Positions 6,989-13,562 of a DNA stretch of 21,873 bases are shown in pieces. The stretch spans positions 1 through 21,873 of IMG/VR virus record IMGVR_UViG_3300021976_000078, one strand, 5' to 3'. The notes below the pieces were generated by a model. The model ran no database searches. It saw only the letters and a list, made by a program, of their open reading frames with translations, and was not told the origin of the DNA. The position numbers were made by a program, and so were the translations under genes. This DNA is from a virus. Each line of letters begins with the position of its first letter. The first letter of the stretch is position 1.

Positions 6989-7236
6989 GTCTACAACGTC
7001 TAAGGTTTCATGACCTTCCTCAAGATGCTCAACAAGGACTGAACAAGGTCCTTCAGAGTCTCACCTCGCATCGACGTGATATCGAAAGCATTCAGATCTC
7101 AATCACCAACATCAAGGACGAATGCGACATCCATGTCGATGCGATCATTCCCGATCGTCCATTGTACGTAGTGAAGGGAGGTGAGAACAATGGCGAAGGG
7201 GGAATCCAAGAGCCAGAAGATGAACGCAGCCGCTAA
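6985..7236 (+). CDS. 83-aa hypothetical protein
   Basis: GTG 6985 overlaps the preceding TGA (GTGA); an adjacent in-frame GTG at 6982 is equally open. Residues 8-40 look like a helical region (DLPQDAQQGLNKVLQSL), followed by a possible ITNIKDECDIHVDAII beta segment and a charged, disordered tail. It overlaps the next gene by 47 nt, which is long for this genome; the tail could be the less reliable part. Function unknown. Confidence 0.55.
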   Translation: MSLQRLRFHDLPQDAQQGLNKVLQSLTSHRRDIESIQISITNIKDECDIHVDAIIPDRPLYVVKGGENNGEGGIQEPEDERSR

Positions 7237-7372
7237 GAAGCGGGCTGAGCGCACTCCTGGCGAAGGCTTCAACACTGCGATGAAGAAAGTAGCCAAGAAG
7301 GCAGCACCTGCGAAGAAGGCCACGCCAACCAAGAAGGCGGCACCCAAGAAGGGCGGTACACGTGGCTACTGA
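7190..7372 (+). CDS. Lysine-rich basic protein with histone H1-like tail
   Basis: 60 aa from ATG 7190, with AAGGGAGGTG at 7174-7183. The composition is dominated by Lys, Ala, Pro and Thr; residues 38-55 (AKKAAPAKKATPTKKAAP) form the repeated KKAxP pattern typical of bacterial histone H1-like tails and of the C-terminal tails of actinobacterial HU proteins. There is no HU core, so this is a tail-only protein. It probably binds DNA or RNA non-specifically through charge. It overlaps the downstream ATPase gene by 11 nt, hinting at a role in single-strand annealing or genome compaction. Confidence 0.65.
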   Translation: MAKGESKSQKMNAAAKKRAERTPGEGFNTAMKKVAKKAAPAKKATPTKKAAPKKGGTRGY

Positions 7373-8174
7373 GACACTGACTCCCAAATCTATTGCGGGC
7401 CTGACTATTGTTCCGGTCCAAAATAGAGCTCCGTACCTGAACATCCTTATCTATGGGGACTCCGGAGTGGGAAAGACGACGCTAGCTGGTAGCGCTGATG
7501 CAGTACCAGGTATGCGTCCTGTGCTCGTTGTAGACGTTGAAGGAGGTACGGAGTCGCTTCGTGATCCGTATCCTGACGTCGAGACGGTACGAGTCAAGAG
7601 TTGGCAGGAGATGCAGAACCTGTATGATGTTCTCTACGTTGGAGACCACCCTTACAAGACGGTGGTGCTGGACTCATTGACTGAGATCCAGAAGTTCAAC
7701 ATGAACAACATCATGAATGATCTCCTAATGAAGCATCCAGATCGTGAACTGGATGTTCCATCCATGAGAGAGTGGGGTATCAACCTAGAACAGATGCGAC
7801 GTATGGTTCGAGGATTCAGAGACCTCGAGATGCATACCATCATGACAGCTCTGGAGAAGGACGACAGGGACGATCTTACTGGTAAGCGTAGAGTGCTCCC
7901 GATGTTGTCGGGACAGCTCGCGAAGCAGGTAGCAGCGTTCATGGACGTAGTAGGGTACTACTACGTCAAGCAAATCGGTCAGGGTGACGGTGCAGAGTTC
8001 AGGCGTCTACTGCTCACTCAGGCAACCGACAAGTACACAGCGAAGGATCGTTCAGGCAAGCTTCCTGCAGTCGTAGAAGCTCCTGACATGCCAGCGCTGT
8101 TCAAACTGATGTACCCGAAAACGACTGACAAAACAAACAAAACTGACAAACTGAAAGTAGAGGTCGCACCATGA
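7362..8174 (+). CDS. Sak4-like RecA-fold ATPase (AAA_24 family)
   Basis: 270 aa from GTG 7362. Walker A is G32-D-S-G-V-G-K38-T39, and Walker B is the hydrophobic strand TVVLD with D104. An additional VVDVEGG strand at 56-62 is typical of this phage family of compact RecA/Rad51-like ATPases. The N-terminal PYLNILIYGDSGVGKTTLAG segment matches the phage Sak4 or 'AAA_24 NTP-binding' group. The C-terminus has a charged low-complexity tail (DKTNKTDKLK). Sak4 proteins act in single-strand annealing recombination with an ssDNA-binding protein, and such a candidate is encoded immediately downstream with an ATGA overlap. Likely role: homologous recombination or replication repair in the host cytoplasm. 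Confidence 0.85.
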   Translation: MATETLTPKSIAGLTIVPVQNRAPYLNILIYGDSGVGKTTLAGSADAVPGMRPVLVVDVEGGTESLRDPYPDVETVRVKSWQEMQNLYDVLYVGDHPYKTVVLDSLTEIQKFNMNNIMNDLLMKHPDRELDVPSMREWGINLEQMRRMVRGFRDLEMHTIMTALEKDDRDDLTGKRRVLPMLSGQLAKQVAAFMDVVGYYYVKQIGQGDGAEFRRLLLTQATDKYTAKDRSGKLPAVVEAPDMPALFKLMYPKTTDKTNKTDKLKVEVAP

Positions 8175-8668
8175 GTCCAGAAGGTCTTCACGTCAACTTC
8201 ACCGGTGAGGAAGCCTCCAGCGAGGCGAGGGTTCTCAAGCCTGCACCGAATGGCTGGTACCACTGCACCGTCTTCGAGATCGAGGAGAAGGAGGCGGGCG
8301 ACGAGGCGAAGAACCCAGGTGCTCCTTACTGGGCCGTCACGCTTCAGTGCATCCAGGAGGGCGACCACTACAAGCGTCGCTTCTGGGACAACGTCATGCT
8401 CTTCAACGGAGCACTGTACTCTCTCGCGCAGCTGATGAAGGCACTCGGCTACGACATCAAGCAGGAGGACTTCGAGGTTCCTGACATCGAAGAGGTGATC
8501 GGGAAGGAAGTCCTTATCAGTGTTGCACGGGTTCGTGACAAGTACAACGAGAAGAAGATGGGTGACGGAGAGGCCATCTTCAAGAACGAGGTCAAGGGCT
8601 ACAAGGCAGTCGATGACGCTACGCTCTCTGCCATCGGCAAGACTGGTAAGACGAGCCTTCTCCCCTAA
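8171..8668 (+). CDS. DUF669-like putative ssDNA-binding protein
   Basis: 165 aa, ATGA-coupled to the Sak4-like gene. The pattern P-x-P-N-G-W-Y-H-C-T-V-F near residue 31, followed by W-A-V-T-L-Q-C-I-Q-E-G and an R-F-W-D-N-V segment near residue 75, matches the layout of phage DUF669 proteins, which are OB-fold-like and usually encoded next to Sak4-type recombinases. The C-terminus lacks the acidic tip of bacterial SSB and ends SLLP. The assignment is from pattern and context; an alternative is another OB-like phage protein. It is the last gene before the 517-nt non-coding region. Confidence 0.65.
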   Translation: MSPEGLHVNFTGEEASSEARVLKPAPNGWYHCTVFEIEEKEAGDEAKNPGAPYWAVTLQCIQEGDHYKRRFWDNVMLFNGALYSLAQLMKALGYDIKQEDFEVPDIEEVIGKEVLISVARVRDKYNEKKMGDGEAIFKNEVKGYKAVDDATLSAIGKTGKTSLLP

Positions 8669-8806
8669 GCCCTACTAGGCAGACGACGTTACAAAAGCTG
8701 GCGCTGTGTTAACCGGGTCAAACCAATCCAGTACTGGTGAATATACATCAGGGTGACCGATCCGTGGCATCTACTCGTCGAGTTGGATGTTCTCGAGCAC
8801 GGGGAG

Positions 8807-8816
8807 TCAGTTAGTA
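8807..8816 (+). repeat. Direct repeat copy 1, TCAGTTAGTA
   Basis: This 10-mer recurs exactly at 9147-9156. Its core AGTTAG also occurs at 8857-8862 and, inverted, at 9041-9046, all within the same non-coding region. The set could be iteron-like protein-binding sites. Confidence 0.4.
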
Positions 8817-8908
8817 GTGGTCAGTGGAGGTTCTGTCTAGTAGGTCGCTCCATGTGAGTTAGGTCTTTTCCCGACACTATGTGGGGATGATCCTAAACCG
8901 GGAGCAAA

Positions 8909-9000
8909 ATGGAAGTGGTGGGGTGCTGAGCAGGCCAGTGTAAGATTGTGTTCAGCCAAGTGAGTACTGAACAACTAACAGCCTCACCACTTTCTTCCAT
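8909..9000 (+). ncRNA. Nested stem-loop, putative structured RNA element
   Basis: ATGGAA (8909-8914) pairs with TTCCAT (8995-9000), GTGGTG (8915-8920) with CACCAC (8985-8990) and GCTG (8925-8928) with CAGC (8979-8982). Inside, GTTCAG (8950-8955) pairs with CTGAAC (8967-8972) around an 11-nt loop. The only interruption between the two outer helices is a 4-nt bulge (8991-8994). The strand is assumed from the direction of all neighbouring genes. It could instead be a DNA-level structure of an origin. Confidence 0.4.
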
Positions 9001-9146
9001 GAACTACCTGCGACAATTCTAGATGAGTTGCAGGCAAGAGCTAACTAGAGGTCATCTCTAAGAAGCGGATTGATCTTCCGTGGAGAGAGCGGTGCGTCGG
9101 CGACCTATATGGCACCCGAGTTGAATGGCCTGGGCGGCAGCCGATC

Positions 9147-9156
9147 TCAGTTAGTA
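9147..9156 (+). repeat. Direct repeat copy 2, TCAGTTAGTA
   Basis: Exact copy of the repeat at 8807-8816, placed 30 nt before the primase-helicase start. The spacing between copies (340 nt) covers all the hairpins of the region. Confidence 0.4.
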
Positions 9157-9185
9157 CTCATTGCGAATGACAATAGGGGATTCCC

Positions 9186-11402
9186 TTGGCGCATTTAGAG
9201 ACGAATGACGAGATTGATCTGAAGCGGATTACCTTCTTCAATCTCCTCTTCGGCAAGGCGTCTGGATACCTATGTCTGGCCTTCCTATCATCCGCTGACA
9301 GGAAGGACTTCCACGAGGAGTACTATGACTACCCAGATCAGCTACCTGCAATACTAGGTGCAATCAATAAGGGTAAGCTGGGCTATAGCGTCTACTTCTG
9401 TCCGCAACTCTTCAAGAGCAAGAAGCGTGTCAAAGAAGAGGTAAAGGCAACACCTTGTGCATGGGCTGACCTCGACAGATGTCACCCTGACTTGATTGAA
9501 GTAGAGCCCTCCATAATTGTAGAGTCCTCTCCAGGAAGGTTTCAGGCTTACTGGGTCTTTGACAGGCAAGTCGATCCTGACGATGCCGAAGACATTAGCA
9601 GACGAATAGCATACAAGCACGCCGAGGATGGCGCCGACCGAAGTGGGTGGGATCTCACACAACTGCTACGCGTACCACTGACACTGAACTACAAGTATGA
9701 TCTACGTGCAGGTAGCGAAGTTCCTCTTGTAGTGATTATCAAAGCATCACGAGACCTGTATCGAATCTCGGACTTTGAAGGCTTCCCTCAAGCCGAAGGA
9801 TATCAGTACATTGATGTCCCACTACCTGACGTATCAGATCTAGGTGACCCCGAAGACTTGCTACAAAGCTTTCGAGGTAAGATCAACCCTTTGATCTGGC
9901 AATTGTACTCGCAGGAGCCGGAAGAGAAGAAGTGGAGTCAAGCCCTGTGGCAACTAGAGATGCTCCTCTTCGAAACAGGGCTCAGTAGGGAACAGGTCTT
10001 CCTGATCGCTAGTGCCTCTGCATGTAACAAGTACGCACGAGATGGTAGATCTGAAAAGCTGTTGTGGAAGGATGTGTGTCGTGCCTTTGCAAAGAACGAA
10101 GCCAACAACAATCTATTCGTTCCACGCGATGAGGATGACCCAGCCCTTCTTACCGAACAGGAAAAGGACTTCCTCAGAGACCTGGAGGATGGCTTCGTTG
10201 AGCGGTACCAACATTGGGCCAAGAGCGTTGGAGATGCTGCCCACCAATATCATCAGGCTGGGGCGTTCATGGCCCTCTCAGCAATTACATCAGGCTCTGT
10301 TAAGCTGCCAACATCGTTCGGTACACTAATTCCAAACCTGTGGTTCATGATACTGGCAGACACCACCTTGACCCGTAAGACCACTGCTATGGACCTAGCA
10401 ATGGATCTAGTTATGGAGATCGATCCAGGTGTTCTTATGGCGACTGACGGTTCTATTGAGGGTCTGCTGTCAGCTCTTGCTGTTAGACCTGGCCGTCCTA
10501 GTGTGTTCCTTCGTGACGAGTTCTCTGGTCTACTGGAGCAGATGACTAAGAAGGACTACATGGCAGGTATGCCTGAGCTCCTCACCAAGTTATACGATGG
10601 TAAGATGCAGAAGAGAATCTTGCGAAAGGAAAGCATTGAGGTACAGAACCCTCGGCTCCTGATCTTTGCCGGAGGTATCAAGAGTAAGATCACGTCGCTA
10701 CTCACATTCGAACAAGTCAGTTCAGGCTTCATGCCGCGGTTCATCTTTATCACAGCTGAGTCCGATCTGACAAAGGTCAAGCCTCTAGGACCTCCGACAG
10801 CAATCGATCTGTCGAATAGGAATGCAATCCTAGAGGAGCTAGCCGACCTGTACAAGCATTACAATGTCTCAGACAAGATGCACATTAGCAAGTTGGAAAC
10901 CACTGTCGAACAGAAGCGTGAGTGGGATGCACAACTAACACCTGATGCATGGGAGCGTTACAATCTATTGGAGTCCCAAATGCTTCAGGCAGGTCTCTCA
11001 CATCAGCGTGCAGATGTTATGACTCCTACGTACGACCGTCTGAGCAAGTCCATTCTCAAAGCTGCAGTGCTACTAGCTGCAGCACGACAGCGAAGTGCTA
11101 ACGTTATAGTAGAGATGCAAGACATCCTTCGTGCTATCCTGTATGGTGAAGAGTGGCGTGCCTTTGCCAAAGAGGTACTGATGCAGGTAGGCAAGGGCGG
11201 ATCGGAACGTCAGTTCGACCTTATCCTGAATGCCATCGTTCGGCAACCTGGTATTGCAAGGTCGCAGTTGATGCAACGCTATCACCTCACGTCAAGAGGT
11301 GCATCAGAGATCTTCACTACACTCGAAGACAGGCAACTTATCATTGTACAGAGGCAAGGTAAGGGTCAATTGTTATTCCCAAACGAAAGGCAACTAGCAT
11401 GA
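9186..11402 (+). CDS. RepB-like primase fused to DUF3987-like helicase
   Basis: 738 aa from TTG 9186, with AGGGGA about 7 nt upstream; no better start is seen. The N-terminal third resembles phage RepB-like (AEP-type) primases: A-D-L-D-R with D95 and D97 as the metal-binding DxD, then S-S-P-G-R-F-Q-A-Y-W at 114-123. The central part resembles DUF3987 phage helicases: a degenerate Walker A (ADTTLTRKTT, 391-400, K398) and a Walker B-like FLRDE with D444 and E445. The last ~70 residues look like a winged helix (ILNAIVRQPGIARSQL onward). Predicted to prime and unwind DNA for replication. It is coupled to queC by ATGA, and the putative origin region lies directly upstream. Confidence 0.8.
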   Translation: MAHLETNDEIDLKRITFFNLLFGKASGYLCLAFLSSADRKDFHEEYYDYPDQLPAILGAINKGKLGYSVYFCPQLFKSKKRVKEEVKATPCAWADLDRCHPDLIEVEPSIIVESSPGRFQAYWVFDRQVDPDDAEDISRRIAYKHAEDGADRSGWDLTQLLRVPLTLNYKYDLRAGSEVPLVVIIKASRDLYRISDFEGFPQAEGYQYIDVPLPDVSDLGDPEDLLQSFRGKINPLIWQLYSQEPEEKKWSQALWQLEMLLFETGLSREQVFLIASASACNKYARDGRSEKLLWKDVCRAFAKNEANNNLFVPRDEDDPALLTEQEKDFLRDLEDGFVERYQHWAKSVGDAAHQYHQAGAFMALSAITSGSVKLPTSFGTLIPNLWFMILADTTLTRKTTAMDLAMDLVMEIDPGVLMATDGSIEGLLSALAVRPGRPSVFLRDEFSGLLEQMTKKDYMAGMPELLTKLYDGKMQKRILRKESIEVQNPRLLIFAGGIKSKITSLLTFEQVSSGFMPRFIFITAESDLTKVKPLGPPTAIDLSNRNAILEELADLYKHYNVSDKMHISKLETTVEQKREWDAQLTPDAWERYNLLESQMLQAGLSHQRADVMTPTYDRLSKSILKAAVLLAAARQRSANVIVEMQDILRAILYGEEWRAFAKEVLMQVGKGGSERQFDLILNAIVRQPGIARSQLMQRYHLTSRGASEIFTTLEDRQLIIVQRQGKGQLLFPNERQLA

Positions 11403-12199
11403 CCGGTACTACCGTAAGCGACGCAAATAGAGTGAAGATGATCGCTGTCTTGAGTGGAGGCCTCGACTCCACTACGATGGTGTACGACTACAAGGGTTCG
11501 GGATTCGACGTAGACTGCATCAGCTTCGACTACGGGCAGAGGCACAGCAAGGAAGTAATCTGTGCACGCGAGACGGCACGGAAGCTGCAGCTGCGTCATG
11601 ACATTGTCAACATCAAGTCCATCACACAGTTCCTGCAAGAGAGTGGTTCGAGCCTCATCACTCCTGGACATGCGATCCCAGAAGGACACTACGCTGAAGA
11701 CAACATGCGTAGTACTGTCGTACCGAATCGCAATATGATCATGCTGTCCATCGCAGGAGGTATTGCAGTAGCTCGCAATGCAGCATTCATCGCTACGGCA
11801 GTACATGCAGGTGATCATGCCATCTACCCTGATTGCCGTCCAGAGTTCTTCAGTCCCTTCAACTATGCCCTGTGGAGGGCGAACGAGGGGTTCGGTGCAT
11901 TCGAGCAGCCCAATCACACCGAGACTGCAGGCCCAGTACGTACTCCGTACATCAACTTGAGCAAGGCGGACATTGCACTGAGCGCACTCGCTCTCGGTGT
12001 TCCTCTTGCTGATACTTGGAGCTGCTACAAGGGTGGAGAGTACCACTGCGGCAAGTGTGGTACTTGTGTAGAGCGTCTCGAAGCAATCGATGAGGCACAG
12101 CGTCGCTGGAACGATGCCGACAACATGCAAACCCCCGCTCCCGAGGATAAGACCGTGTACGAAGATACCGAGTACTGGAAAGAGGTACTAGCAAAGTGA
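11399..12199 (+). CDS. queC: QueC, 7-cyano-7-deazaguanine (preQ0) synthase
   Basis: 266 aa. QueC uses ATP and ammonia to turn 7-carboxy-7-deazaguanine into preQ0, the last step of the pathway from GTP. The N-terminal PP-loop ATP site S19-G-G-L-D-S-T25 is intact, and the zinc site C209, C217, C220, C223 (HCGKCGTCVERL) has the usual spacing. The start at 11399 is supported by the ATGA overlap; an in-frame ATG at 11438 would begin right at the PP-loop strand. The C-terminal ~30 residues (acidic, after the zinc site) extend beyond typical bacterial QueC. It lies about 2.3 kb before queD, separated by small genes, and shares the pathway with queD, queE, folE and dpdA. Confidence 0.95.
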   Translation: MTGTTVSDANRVKMIAVLSGGLDSTTMVYDYKGSGFDVDCISFDYGQRHSKEVICARETARKLQLRHDIVNIKSITQFLQESGSSLITPGHAIPEGHYAEDNMRSTVVPNRNMIMLSIAGGIAVARNAAFIATAVHAGDHAIYPDCRPEFFSPFNYALWRANEGFGAFEQPNHTETAGPVRTPYINLSKADIALSALALGVPLADTWSCYKGGEYHCGKCGTCVERLEAIDEAQRRWNDADNMQTPAPEDKTVYEDTEYWKEVLAK

Positions 12200-12492
12200 A
12201 ACACAGTAATATGACTCCTACCCCTGTACCCAAGATCGCTAAGCAGGCACGGCCCTGGGCACGTGTCTTCCCCGTCGGACCACCTATTGGTATTAGTGAC
12301 AATGCATGTGGGACCGTTGAAGCCATGCACGACGTCGAAAATGTAGATGGAGTTCAGTGTCCCGTCTACCGTGACTACTGGAAACCTTCGGAAGAGCAGC
12401 TGAAGATGTTGAACGAAGGAGGCTTCATCGAGCTTGCACAGTACGCTCCTCAGATGATAATGCATGCTATGACAGTTTGGGAGGACAAGTGA
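12196..12492 (+). CDS. 98-aa hypothetical protein
   Basis: 98 aa from GTG 12196, which overlaps the queC stop (GTGA); ATG 12211 is an alternative start. The N-terminus is Pro/basic-rich. The centre has GVQCPVYRDYWKPSEEQL followed by helices (LKMLNEGGFIELAQYA). The W-x-P-S-x-E-E-x-x-x-L-N-x-G-G pattern is one I associate with small phage proteins of unknown role next to metabolic genes. No catalytic motif is seen. Confidence 0.65.
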   Translation: MKHSNMTPTPVPKIAKQARPWARVFPVGPPIGISDNACGTVEAMHDVENVDGVQCPVYRDYWKPSEEQLKMLNEGGFIELAQYAPQMIMHAMTVWEDK

Positions 12493-12695
12493 GTGCCCTT
12501 CAATATGAATTCGACTTCAAGTTTGAAGAAGCAGACAGTATTGACTCTCTCATCCATCTAGCGATCGGTGCGGCCTCAGTGTGTTGGGAAGACATGAGCA
12601 ATACTGGTGTCTTTCGCGAAGACAGAGCAAGGGCTATTGCCCAACAGCTCAAAGAAGAACTCAAGCGCCGACTGGTACCATTGGAGACTTTGTGA
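12489..12695 (+). CDS. 68-aa hypothetical protein
   Basis: GTG 12489 overlaps the previous TGA (GTGA); TTG 12477 is a poorer upstream option. It is acidic and helical: an N-terminal beta-like YEFDFKFEEA, then SLIHLAIGAASVCWEDM and a basic C-terminal helix (RARAIAQQLKEELKRRL). It is coupled on both sides. Function unknown. Confidence 0.55.
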   Translation: MSALQYEFDFKFEEADSIDSLIHLAIGAASVCWEDMSNTGVFREDRARAIAQQLKEELKRRLVPLETL

Positions 12696-13027
12696 GCATT
12701 ACACTTGATCCGGAGAACCCGTTCGAAGCTGTGTTGATCCAGATGGTCGAGACACACAGAGCGAAGGCGAAGGACTACGCAGGTGATGATCACCCCAATC
12801 AGAACTTTTACGACACTGCCTACCAGCTCGGACTCACTGCCGGCCACTCTGTTGAAACTCTTATCGGAACAAAGCAAGCCCGACTACGTGTTCTCCTACC
12901 ACGCATGTGGCGTAATGGTGACAGCCCTAGCAACGAGGGCATCGATGATACTCTGTTGGATCGAGCCGTCTACTCTGTCATCGCCAAGACCCTCTGGGAA
13001 GAAGGAGGATACACTCTAGATAAGTGA
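12692..13027 (+). CDS. DUF1599/Nmad1-like small protein
   Basis: 111 aa from GTG 12692, overlapping the previous TGA; the longer open frame upstream is a shadow. The helical pattern H-R-A-K-A-K-D-Y-A-G, then K-Q-A-R-L-R-V-L-L, then N-E-G-I-D-D-T-L-L-D-R-A-V-Y resembles DUF1599, called 'nucleotide modification associated domain 1', found beside DNA base-modification genes. These domains are all-alpha and of unproven activity, perhaps handling nucleotides. Its location between queC and the rest of the deazaguanine genes fits. It ends 44 nt before a promoter. Confidence 0.5.
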   Translation: MSITLDPENPFEAVLIQMVETHRAKAKDYAGDDHPNQNFYDTAYQLGLTAGHSVETLIGTKQARLRVLLPRMWRNGDSPSNEGIDDTLLDRAVYSVIAKTLWEEGGYTLDK

Positions 13028-13071
13028 CTACGAAGTTCAAACTTTCATAAAGGAAAATAAGAGATCCCCTA

Positions 13072-13101
13072 TTGAGAAAACCCCTAAGGTTCCTCTATAA
13101 T
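13072..13101 (+). promoter_or_regulatory. Sigma70-type promoter for the modification genes
   Basis: TTGAGA (13072-13077) and TATAAT (13096-13101) with an 18-bp spacer, in the same geometry as the promoter at 5023-5052. It lies in a 112-nt gap in otherwise continuous coding sequence and faces the gene at 13140, which has a strong TAGGAGGAG ribosome binding site. It likely drives the gene block from 13140 through dpdA and the polymerase. CCTAAGG in the spacer is the inverted copy of the palindrome in the first promoter. Confidence 0.75.
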
Positions 13102-13139
13102 TAAAGGAGAGCATAACTTTCAATAGGAGGAGAAGTACA

Positions 13140-13562
13140 ATGGTAAAGTTCATCCCTGTGGATCCCGATGAGATCCCGAACTTCCGAGAGAGCCACCGTG
13201 GTCGTGTCAGCTACCCAATCCTCAAGTCGTTCCTCGAGACTGGCGAAGTACTTGTCAAGCTCGATCGAACTGGCATGCAGCAGGGTCTGCAGAACCTCAA
13301 CAGCTCGCTCAACGCCTACATCAAGAGTCACAACCTTCCGGTCAAGATCTTCAACCGTGGAGGCGAGCTATACATCATGCGTACCGACACCGATGAGAGT
13401 GGCAAGGTGGAAGCTGCCCGAGTCAGTGACTTCAGAGCAGGCATGCTACAGACTGGTGTCGCTCCCGCAGAGCTGAAGGCAAACCTGGATGACATCCCCC
13501 TCGTGGACGAAAGCGAGGTGGATGGACGCTTCCAGGAAGAGAAGGGTCAGGTGACTAAGTAG
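13140..13562 (+). CDS. Promoter-proximal hypothetical protein, possibly regulatory
   Basis: 140 aa from ATG 13140, preceded by TAGGAGGAG at near-ideal spacing and by its own promoter, so it is probably well expressed. Residues 15-90 look like a compact alpha/beta unit (RGRVSYPILKSFLETGE, then a Q/N/S-rich helix, then VKIFNRGGELYIMR). The last 45 residues are acidic and probably flexible. The R-G-R-V-S-Y-P start and the 'GGELYIMRTD' strand recur, from memory, in actinophage proteins of unknown role. A DNA-binding or regulatory role is a guess only. Confidence 0.7.
   Translation: MVKFIPVDPDEIPNFRESHRGRVSYPILKSFLETGEVLVKLDRTGMQQGLQNLNSSLNAYIKSHNLPVKIFNRGGELYIMRTDTDESGKVEAARVSDFRAGMLQTGVAPAELKANLDDIPLVDESEVDGRFQEEKGQVTK

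Larger units (their letters stand above)
8669..9185 (+). other. 517-nt non-coding region upstream of the primase
   Basis: No convincing gene on either strand: the best short frames (18-24 codons) lack ribosome binding sites. It holds several inverted repeats: 8762-8766 with 8798-8802; a nested structure at 8909-9000; 9007-9014 with 9027-9034 (8 bp with one G-T); 9046-9050 with 9056-9060; and the 10-bp palindrome CCAGTACTGG near 8730. It also holds a 10-bp direct repeat, TCAGTTAGTA, at 8807-8816 and 9147-9156. No tRNA T-loop, tmRNA end or preQ1 aptamer pattern was found. Candidates are a structured RNA or a replication origin, because the primase-helicase starts at its right edge. Confidence 0.6.

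Noticed and set aside
8690-8760. Possible tRNA near GGGTCAAACC
   Set aside because: The T-loop lacks the invariant TTC, and no acceptor or anticodon stem can be closed around it.
8669-9185. preQ1 riboswitch, tmRNA or group I intron in the gap
   Set aside because: No A-rich preQ1 aptamer tail, no tmRNA TTCGA arm or tag frame, and no convincing group I core strings were found.
11366-12130. Long open frame on the minus strand opposite queC (254 codons)
   Set aside because: It is the complement of a gene with a clear family assignment, has odd composition and no ribosome binding site.
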